Source of the DNA: Campylobacterota bacterium
GTDB taxonomy: Bacteria > Campylobacterota > Campylobacteria > Campylobacterales > Sulfurovaceae
DNA length: 5,245 bases
Direction of reading: 5' to 3'
Assembly: GCA_013153345.1 (NCBI GenBank)
Contig: JAADEQ010000084.1
Location: 1-5,245, forward strand
The first letter of the stretch is position 1. Every line of letters starts with the position of its first letter. Of this stretch, positions 1-5,245 are shown piece by piece. Position numbers and translations under genes: made by a program. The notes beneath the pieces were generated by a model. It saw nothing but the letters and a program-made list of their open reading frames with translations, was not told where the DNA came from and ran no database searches.

Positions 1-1322
1 AAAATGTTGGAATGTATAGACTTCAGCAAGTTGGAAAAGATAAACTAACAATGCATTGGCAAATCCATAAGGATGGAAATGATTTCTTTAGAGAGTATAA
101 AGAGGCAAATAAGAAGATGCCAGTCTCTATTGCAATTGGTGGAGACCCTCTTTATATATGGTGTGCTCAAGCTCCAATGCCTCATGGAATGTTTGAAATC
201 TTGCTATATGGCCTTATTAGAGAGAAAAATGCTAAATTGGTAAAATCTATCACAAATGATATATATGTGCCTGAAGATGTCGATTTTGTAATTGAAGGAT
301 ATGTAGACCCAAACGATTTTGCAAAAGAGGGGCCGTTTGGAGACCACACTGGATACTATACATTAGTAGAAGAGTTTCCAGTAATGGAAGTTACAGCAAT
401 AACTAGCAAAAAAAATCCTGTTTTTGCAGCAACTGTTGTTGGAAAACCGCCACTTGAAGATAAATATTTTGGATGGGCAACAGAGAGAATCTTTCTACCT
501 CTTCTAAAACCTCTAGCTCCAGACTTAATAGATTATAATATGCCAGAAAATGGAGTTTTCCACAATTTAATCCTAGCTAAAATGAAAAAGAAATATCCAG
601 GCCACGCAAAGCAGTTTATGCATGCATTTTGGGGGGTTGGACAGATGAGTTTTGTAAAGCACGCTATCTTTGTAAAAGAGGATGCCCCTCCACTAGAAGA
701 TTATGAGGAGCTAACTAAATATATTTTAAATAGAATCCATAAAAAAAATATATTTATTAGTGAAGGGATTGTTGACCATCTAGACCACTCTAGTCCAAAA
801 CAATTTGTTGGAGGAAAGCTTGGAATTGATGCAACTGGAGAGGAGGTAAAAAGAGAGATAGAGGTAGTAGAAGATAAAAAGCTTCTTGAGATGATGCAAA
901 CAATCTCTCCAGAAGTTAAAGCCCTAAAACAATACTTTACCAATACCTCAAACCCTATTACCATTATAGCAGTAAATAAAAAGCGCAATCAACTAAAACT
1001 TATAAGAGACCTCTTTATACTCGCACGCCATATTGCTATTTTAGTAGTAGTAGATAGCTTTAATAATGATTTAGAAAATCCATATATGCTGCTTTGGAGA
1101 GTTGTAAATAATATAGATGCTAAAAGAGATATTATCCTTGAGCCATTTATTGGAATTGATGCTACAAATAAAAATCTACTTGATGGATTTGCTAGAGAGT
1201 GGCCAAATGATGTATTTTGCACAAAAGAGACCCTCGCAAAGCTCCATAAACTAAAACTTATAGATATTGATGATGAGTTTATTCAAAAATTTGGGCTACT
1301 AGAGTATAATCTATATGAGTAG
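1..1322 (+). CDS. ubiD: UbiD-family prenyl-FMN-dependent decarboxylase, probably menaquinone biosynthesis type (5' partial)
   Basis: The reading frame is open from base 3 to the TAG at 1320-1322. The ATG at 12 is not the start: the preceding codons give N-V-G, completing the family motif NVGMYR, so roughly 170 N-terminal residues are missing. Counting from that Met, the motif Asn (-2), His19 and Glu62 (in PMPHGMFE) match the metal ligands of UbiD/Fdc enzymes. Arg3, Glu106 and Asp111 (EGPFGD) match the catalytic Arg-Glu-Glu/Asp set. These enzymes use prenylated FMN, made by a UbiX partner, to decarboxylate aromatic acids. Campylobacterota generally make menaquinone by the futalosine route, so the likely substrate is a prenylated dihydroxynaphthoate (MqnL-like role); this is inferred from family and lineage. 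The full protein would be about 600 residues, longer than E. coli UbiD (497). The extra length is a C-terminal segment that appears to repeat the preceding one. Family call is firm; exact substrate is not. Confidence 0.9.
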   Translation, partial: NVGMYRLQQVGKDKLTMHWQIHKDGNDFFREYKEANKKMPVSIAIGGDPLYIWCAQAPMPHGMFEILLYGLIREKNAKLVKSITNDIYVPEDVDFVIEGYVDPNDFAKEGPFGDHTGYYTLVEEFPVMEVTAITSKKNPVFAATVVGKPPLEDKYFGWATERIFLPLLKPLAPDLIDYNMPENGVFHNLILAKMKKKYPGHAKQFMHAFWGVGQMSFVKHAIFVKEDAPPLEDYEELTKYILNRIHKKNIFISEGIVDHLDHSSPKQFVGGKLGIDATGEEVKREIEVVEDKKLLEMMQTISPEVKALKQYFTNTSNPITIIAVNKKRNQLKLIRDLFILARHIAILVVVDSFNNDLENPYMLLWRVVNNIDAKRDIILEPFIGIDATNKNLLDGFAREWPNDVFCTKETLAKLHKLKLIDIDDEFIQKFGLLEYNLYE

Positions 1323-1323
1323 C

Positions 1324-4149
1324 TTAGCTCTTTATCCCAAGCTCTTTCGCCAAATACTCTCCTGTAAATGAGCCAGTTTTTTTGTATCTGCTTGCAAGCT
1401 CCATTGGAGTTCCGCTATCAATAATTTTTCCACCCTTGCTTCCTCCCTCTGGGCCCATATCTAAGATAAAATCAGCATTTTTTATCATATCTAAATTATG
1501 CTCAATTACAATTACACTATTTCCAAGCTCAACTAAATGGTGCAATACCCCAACAAGTCTATCAACATCTGCAAAATGAAGTCCTGTTGTTGGCTCATCT
1601 AAGATATATAGAGTCTTTCCGGTATCTTTTCTGCTAAGCTCTTTTGCAAGCTTTATTCGTTGAGCCTCTCCACCACTTAGAGTTGTTGCATTTTGCCCAA
1701 GAGTGATATAATCAAGTCCAACATCTTTTAGAGTCTTTAACTTATTTGCAATCGCAGGGATATTTTTAAAAAACTCAAGCGCCTCAACCACACTCATATC
1801 AAGCACTTGAGCAATATTTTTGCCCTTATACTCCACTTCAAGTGTTTGCTCATTATATCTTTTCCCCTTACAAGCATCGCAAGTTACCAAGACATCTGGC
1901 AAAAAGTGCATCTCAATCTTTAACTGCCCCTCACCTTGGCACTTCTCACACCTACCACCTTTAACATTAAAACTAAACCTTCCAACCTTATAGCCTCTAA
2001 GTTTTGCCTCTTTTGTATTTGCAAATAGCTTTCTAATCTCATCCATAACCCCAGTATAAGTTGCTGGATTGCTTCTTGGAGTCCTTCCAATTGGGCTTTG
2101 GTCAAGATAAATTACCTTATCAAGATGCTCTAAGCCATTAATCTCAACCCCCTCAACCCTATTTACCTTTCTTGCATGGTTTAAAATCTCTTTTGCAACC
2201 GGAAGAAGAGTTTGTAAAATTAAAGAGCTCTTTCCACTACCACTAACTCCTGTAACGCAGACAAATTGAGATAGAGGAATTTTGGCATTTAGATTTTTTA
2301 TATTGTTTATATTTACATTTTTAATCTCAAGCCACTTATTATCTTCTCTTTTAACGGGAGGATATTTTATCTCTTTTCTTCCAAATAGATAATCACTAGT
2401 TAGAGTTTTTGCTCTTTTTAGCTGCTTTAATGAACCGCTAAATACAACCTCTCCTCCATATTTTCCCGCTCCTGGCCCAATATCTACAATATAATCTGCA
2501 TTTAAAATAGTCTCTTTATCATGCTCAACTACAATTACGCTATTTCCCTTATCTCTTAGATTTTGAAGCGTTCTAATTAGCTTCATTGTATCTCTCTCAT
2601 GAAGCCCAATACTTGGCTCATCTAAAACATACATAACTCCAGTAAGCCCGCTTCCAATTTGGCTTGCAATCCTAATTCGTTGCGCCTCTCCTCCACTAAT
2701 TGTTCTTGCATCTCTACCTAACGTCAAATACCCAAGCCCAACATCAACAAGAAAAAATAGCCTCTCTCTTATCTCTTTTAAAATAGGCTCGGCAATTAGC
2801 TTTTGTTGAGAGGTTAAATGGCTAAAATTATCCTCATTTGCAAAATAGCTATAAGCCTCTTCAATTGGCATATCGATAATATCTGCTATATTTTTATCAT
2901 TAATCTTTACTGCTAAACTTCTTGGTCTAAGTCTATACCCTTCACACTCATCACAAGTTGTCTCACTCATATAATCAGTTAGCTCTTTATTCTCTTTGCT
3001 CATATCATAAGCTATCTTTATAACTCCTGGCCATGGGCGCTTTAGTTTGTGTCTCTTCCACTCAAACTCAACTTCAAATGGAGTTCCATACAAAATGGCT
3101 TTTTTTTGATGCTCTTCTAAATCTTTATATGGAGTGTTTATATCAATATCATTTTGCAAACAAAAGGCTTTTAAAAACTCAAAATAGTAACTCTTATTAA
3201 ATCCATAAAGAATCTTAATTGCCCCTTTAGCTATTGGAAGCTCAGAATCAATTATCTTTTTAATATCAATCTTATATCTAATTCCAAGCCCATCACAAGC
3301 AGGACACGCCCCTTTTGGAGAGTTAAAAGAAAAGCTAACTGGCTCAAGCGGCTCAAAACTCTCCTTACAATCAAAACATGCAAGATGCTCTGAGTAGTGA
3401 AAATCTTTTCTATCCAACCCAACCTCTTCATAATTAACTACCTCAATCTCAACCTCACCATAGCTTAGATTTAGCGCCTTTTCAATATCTGAAGCAATTC
3501 GCTCTTTTGACTCATCTTTAATTACAACCCTATCAACAACTGCTTTAATGGTGTGCTTTTTTGTTTTGCTAAGCTCAATCTCATCATCAAGCCTAACCAT
3601 TACCCCATCAATCATTGCTCTAACAAACCCTTTATGGCGAAGAGACTCAATTAAGTTTGCAAACGTTCCTTTTTTCTCTTTTACTAAAGGAGCTAAGATA
3701 ATTAATTTTGAGCCCTTTGGTAGCCTCATAACCTCAGTTATAATATCGCTTGCACTCATTGAAGAGATTGGCTTTCCACACTTATGGCAGTGCTGTCTTC
3801 CAACCCTTGCAAACAAAAGCCTTAAATAATCATATATCTCCGTTATTGTTCCAACCGTTGAGCGCGGATTTTTTGAGGTTGTCTTTTGGTCAATTGCAAT
3901 TGCTGGAGTTAGCCCTTCAATCTTATCAACTTCAGGCTTTCCAACTCTTCCAAGAAACTGCCTTGCATAGCTGGAAAGCGATTCAATATATCTTCTTTGC
4001 CCCTCTGCATAAAGTGTATTAAAAGCTAAAGTTGATTTTCCACTTCCACTAATTCCAGTTATGACAACTAGTTTATTTTTTGGAATCTTTAGGGAGATAT
4101 TTTTTAAATTATTCTCTCTTGCTCCATAAACTTCAATATAATCTTTCAT
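1324..4149 (-). CDS. uvrA: UvrA, excinuclease ABC subunit A
   Basis: UvrA is the ATP-driven damage sensor of nucleotide excision repair: a dimer scans DNA with UvrB and loads it at lesions for incision by UvrC. The protein has 941 residues, the normal family length (E. coli 940), and both ABC modules are intact. Module I has Walker A GISGSGKS (32-39), signature ISGGEAQR (484-491), Walker B with D510-E511, and switch His543. Module II has Walker A GVSGSGKS (634-641), signature LSGGEAQR (824-831), D851-E852 and His884. Zinc-type cysteine pairs lie at C258/C261 with C282/C285 and at C734/C737 with C757/C760; C121/C124 and C399/C402 probably form the third module. The ATG at 4149 follows AGGA by 8 bases, and the N-terminus (MKDYIEVYGARENNLKN) is typical. 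The gene sits 5 bases downstream of a permease gene and is probably co-transcribed with it. No LexA-type box is visible nearby. No defects seen. Confidence 0.98.
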   Translation of the reverse strand: MKDYIEVYGARENNLKNISLKIPKNKLVVITGISGSGKSTLAFNTLYAEGQRRYIESLSSYARQFLGRVGKPEVDKIEGLTPAIAIDQKTTSKNPRSTVGTITEIYDYLRLLFARVGRQHCHKCGKPISSMSASDIITEVMRLPKGSKLIILAPLVKEKKGTFANLIESLRHKGFVRAMIDGVMVRLDDEIELSKTKKHTIKAVVDRVVIKDESKERIASDIEKALNLSYGEVEIEVVNYEEVGLDRKDFHYSEHLACFDCKESFEPLEPVSFSFNSPKGACPACDGLGIRYKIDIKKIIDSELPIAKGAIKILYGFNKSYYFEFLKAFCLQNDIDINTPYKDLEEHQKKAILYGTPFEVEFEWKRHKLKRPWPGVIKIAYDMSKENKELTDYMSETTCDECEGYRLRPRSLAVKINDKNIADIIDMPIEEAYSYFANEDNFSHLTSQQKLIAEPILKEIRERLFFLVDVGLGYLTLGRDARTISGGEAQRIRIASQIGSGLTGVMYVLDEPSIGLHERDTMKLIRTLQNLRDKGNSVIVVEHDKETILNADYIVDIGPGAGKYGGEVVFSGSLKQLKRAKTLTSDYLFGRKEIKYPPVKREDNKWLEIKNVNINNIKNLNAKIPLSQFVCVTGVSGSGKSSLILQTLLPVAKEILNHARKVNRVEGVEINGLEHLDKVIYLDQSPIGRTPRSNPATYTGVMDEIRKLFANTKEAKLRGYKVGRFSFNVKGGRCEKCQGEGQLKIEMHFLPDVLVTCDACKGKRYNEQTLEVEYKGKNIAQVLDMSVVEALEFFKNIPAIANKLKTLKDVGLDYITLGQNATTLSGGEAQRIKLAKELSRKDTGKTLYILDEPTTGLHFADVDRLVGVLHHLVELGNSVIVIEHNLDMIKNADFILDMGPEGGSKGGKIIDSGTPMELASRYKKTGSFTGEYLAKELGIKS

Positions 4150-4154
4150 TCTTT

Positions 4155-4913
4155 TTATCCTATAAATATTTTTTTAATAAGTAAAGCTAAAATTATTAAA
4201 TATAATACAATTAATGAGTGTTTGTGGTGAGTATCTTTTATTATATCTTTTAATTTTATTCCAATTACAACCCCAACAAGAGAAGCAATAGCCACACTTA
4301 AAGCTAAAGTAAAATCTAAATTTAAATTTTCAAATGTACCACTAAATATCTTATAAAATAGCCCAGAGATTGATGAAAATACAACAAAAAATAGCCCAGC
4401 AACCGCTGCCTCTTTTGTTGAGAAGTGCAAAAAGCCAACTAATATTGGAGTTAGCATAATTGAGCCTCCAACCCCAAGCATTATAGCAATAATTCCTATA
4501 AAAAAGCCTATAAAAAATAGCGTTAATTTTGAAAAACTCTTTTTGCCTTGGCCTTGAGGCGGCTTTTTTGAAGTAATTACACGAATTAAAGCAAAAGTAA
4601 CAAGAAAAAGAAGTAGATACTCTAAAACTCTCTCTGGTAAAATATCGGTAAATTGAGCTCCAATAACTCCACCAAGAACTCCTCCAACTCCAACCCAAAT
4701 GCCTTCATTTACTTGAAGTTTTCCCTTTTTATAATTTAAATAAGAGCCAAGAATTGAGCTAAATACCATCTGAACAACTGAAATTGCAATTGCTGATTTT
4801 ATATCAATTCCAAGCGCTAAAAGAGTTGGCACTAAAATCATCCCTCCACCAACTCCAAAAAAGCCCGAAATTGCTCCAACAACTAAACCTACAACTACTA
4901 AAGCTACTACCAT
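4155..4913 (-). CDS. TauE/SafE family membrane permease (putative sulfite/anion exporter)
   Basis: The 252-residue protein is almost entirely hydrophobic, with about eight likely membrane segments (roughly residues 1-27, 36-58, 71-90, 97-113, 131-149, 168-189, 200-220, 233-250). It shows the internal duplication typical of the TauE/SafE (DUF81) family. Half one has GFFGVGGGMILVP (17-29) followed by a helix containing AISVVQMVFSSI; half two has MLGVGGSIMLTP (145-156) followed by AAVAGLFFVVFSSI. Family members act in the inner membrane, and characterised ones export sulfite, sulfoacetate or related organic anions, but most are uncharacterised, so the substrate here is unknown. The length is normal and no damage is seen. 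The ATG at 4913 is supported by a GAGG Shine-Dalgarno 6 bases upstream. It is the first gene of an apparent operon with uvrA. No sulfur-metabolism gene is visible in the window to support a sulfite substrate. Confidence 0.92.
   Translation of the reverse strand: MVVALVVVGLVVGAISGFFGVGGGMILVPTLLALGIDIKSAIAISVVQMVFSSILGSYLNYKKGKLQVNEGIWVGVGGVLGGVIGAQFTDILPERVLEYLLLFLVTFALIRVITSKKPPQGQGKKSFSKLTLFFIGFFIGIIAIMLGVGGSIMLTPILVGFLHFSTKEAAVAGLFFVVFSSISGLFYKIFSGTFENLNLDFTLALSVAIASLVGVVIGIKLKDIIKDTHHKHSLIVLYLIILALLIKKIFIG
4158..4161 (-). promoter_or_regulatory. Shine-Dalgarno of uvrA, inside the end of the permease gene
   Basis: On the minus strand AGGA lies 8 bases before the uvrA ATG and overlaps the last Ile-Gly codons of the permease, directly before its TAA (4157-4155). 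Ribosomes finishing the permease pass over this site, so coupled translation is plausible. Confidence 0.7.
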
Positions 4914-4919
4914 AAATTA

Positions 4920-4923
4920 CCTC
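4920..4923 (-). promoter_or_regulatory. Shine-Dalgarno of the permease gene
   Basis: On the minus strand GAGG lies 6 bases before the ATG at 4913. It supports that start over any downstream Met. Confidence 0.75.
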
Positions 4924-4942
4924 ATTGAAAAATTAGCCAAAT

Positions 4943-4951
4943 ATTATAACA
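4943..4951 (-). promoter_or_regulatory. Candidate extended -10 promoter for the permease-uvrA operon
   Basis: On the minus strand this reads TGTTATAAT, a perfect extended -10 (TGnTATAAT). Transcription would start near 4936, giving a leader of about 23 bases before the ATG at 4913. There is no recognisable -35 at the usual distance, which is normal for the housekeeping sigma factor of Campylobacterota. No LexA-like or other clear operator palindrome overlaps it. This is prediction from sequence only. Confidence 0.6.
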
Positions 4952-4957
4952 CTTTTA

Positions 4958-4966
4958 TGGTAAAAT
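4958..4966 (+). promoter_or_regulatory. Candidate extended -10 promoter for the MNT nucleotidyltransferase gene
   Basis: TGGTAAAAT fits TGnTAnAAT with one mismatch to TATAAT. Transcription would start near 4973, just before the AGGA at 4976, giving a very short leader of about 14 bases. The exact TATAAT at 4966-4971 would place the start on or after the Shine-Dalgarno and is less likely. There is no -35. Weak evidence in AT-rich DNA. Confidence 0.35.
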
Positions 4967-4975
4967 ATAATAAAA

Positions 4976-4979
4976 AGGA
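4976..4979 (+). promoter_or_regulatory. Shine-Dalgarno deciding the GTG start of the MNT gene
   Basis: AGGA within AAAAAGGAA sits 7 bases before the GTG at 4987 and 4 bases before the GTG at 4984. The spacing favours 4987, giving an N-terminus MKKDE that is common in this family. Confidence 0.6.
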
Positions 4980-4986
4980 ATTTGTG

Positions 4987-5245
4987 GTGAAGAAAGATGA
5001 GATAATTTTATTTTTAAAAGAGATAAAGCCTGAATTTGAAAAAAGGGGAATTACTCAAATTGCTCTTTTTGGAAGCTTTGCCAAAGATGAGGTAAATATC
5101 TATAGCGATATTGATATTGCCATTAAAAAAGATAGAAAAAAGGTAACCACTCCAAGTGTATATGAATATTTTAATATAATAAATGATTTAAAAAGAGTAG
5201 TTAAAAAAAGATTTAAAAGAAGAGTTGATATTTTAGATTTAGATA
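4987..5245 (+). CDS. MNT-type nucleotidyltransferase domain protein, probable HEPN/MNT antitoxin (3' partial)
   Basis: A reading frame starting at GTG (4987) gives 86 residues before the window ends, beginning MKKDEIILFLKE. It carries the minimal nucleotidyltransferase core: G29-S30, then ten residues, then D41-I-D43 (the GSX10DXD motif), preceded by the usual IALF strand. A later Asp81 in RRVDILDLD matches the third metal-binding carboxylate. Proteins of this kind are usually about 95-110 residues, so only the last part is missing. In characterised HEPN/MNT pairs the MNT protein is the antitoxin and AMPylates the HEPN RNase toxin. That role is inferred here, because the partner gene, if any, lies beyond the window or is absent. 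The GTG at 4987 was chosen because AGGA (4976-4979) lies 7 bases upstream. The GTG at 4984 and an in-frame ATG at 4957, which has no Shine-Dalgarno, are alternatives. The gene is divergent from the permease-uvrA pair. Confidence 0.85.
   Translation, partial: MKKDEIILFLKEIKPEFEKRGITQIALFGSFAKDEVNIYSDIDIAIKKDRKKVTTPSVYEYFNIINDLKRVVKKRFKRRVDILDLD

Noticed and set aside
12..14. ATG as the start of the decarboxylase
   Set aside because: It falls in the middle of the conserved NVGMYR active-site motif, and the frame is open to the window edge, so the gene is truncated rather than starting here.
631..636. G6 run in the decarboxylase as a phase-variation tract
   Set aside because: Campylobacterota do use poly-G switching, but their tracts are usually about eight or more. 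This run simply encodes Trp-Gly-Val in a conserved motif.
701..1222. Two minus-strand open frames opposite the decarboxylase gene
   Set aside because: The serine- and phenylalanine-rich products are typical of antisense reading of AT-rich coding DNA, and the plus strand encodes a conserved enzyme.
3100..3107. T8 run (A8 in uvrA sense) as a slippage site
   Set aside because: It encodes Lys-Lys in an AT-rich gene, the frame is intact, and such runs are expected at this base composition.
3548..4022. Two overlapping plus-strand open frames of 90-93 codons opposite uvrA
   Set aside because: They lie opposite the intact, highly conserved N-terminal part of uvrA, overlap each other in different frames, and show no recognisable domain or convincing Shine-Dalgarno.
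4351..4698. 115-codon minus-strand frame inside the permease gene
   Set aside because: It is a shifted reading of the permease gene (Trp/Ser/Tyr/Cys-rich product). The permease frame itself is intact over its full length.
4957..4959. In-frame ATG as the start of the MNT gene
   Set aside because: It has no Shine-Dalgarno upstream and would add ten residues before the usual family N-terminus. The GTG at 4987 has a well-spaced AGGA.
4966..4971. Exact TATAAT as the -10 box of the MNT gene
   Set aside because: The implied start near 4978 would fall within the Shine-Dalgarno (4976-4979) and leave no usable ribosome binding site, so the upstream TGGTAAAAT is preferred.

Overview
The window is AT-rich, protein-dense DNA that fits Campylobacterota (epsilonproteobacteria). 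The evidence is the codon choice (AGA, TTA, ATA, AAA), a long UbiD-type decarboxylase of the kind linked to menaquinone synthesis in that group, and promoter candidates with a good extended -10 but no -35. A thermophilic or deep-vent lineage such as Nautiliales is possible, but this is a guess from protein style, not something the sequence proves.

Layout from left to right. Positions 1-1322 (+) hold the 3' part of a UbiD-family decarboxylase gene; its 5' end lies outside the window. One base later, on the opposite strand, uvrA ends (1324-4149, -); it encodes the complete 941-residue damage-recognition subunit of nucleotide excision repair. Five bases upstream of uvrA, on the same strand, a TauE/SafE-type membrane permease gene ends (4155-4913, -). 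The two look like a two-gene operon, with the uvrA Shine-Dalgarno inside the end of the permease gene. A 73-base intergenic region (4914-4986) carries apparent divergent promoters. From 4987 (+) a small MNT-type nucleotidyltransferase gene starts at a GTG codon and runs off the right end.

The genes do not form an obvious pathway. The decarboxylase belongs to quinone synthesis, UvrA to DNA repair, the permease to anion (possibly sulfite or another sulfur oxyanion) export, and the nucleotidyltransferase is most like the antitoxin half of HEPN/MNT toxin-antitoxin pairs. No RNA gene, insertion sequence, CRISPR array or intrinsic terminator was found, and most of the window is ordinary core genome. 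The points worth a second look are an apparent internal duplication in the C-terminal part of the decarboxylase, the one-base convergent gene junction, and the truncated MNT gene, whose unseen neighbour decides whether a toxin-antitoxin system is present.
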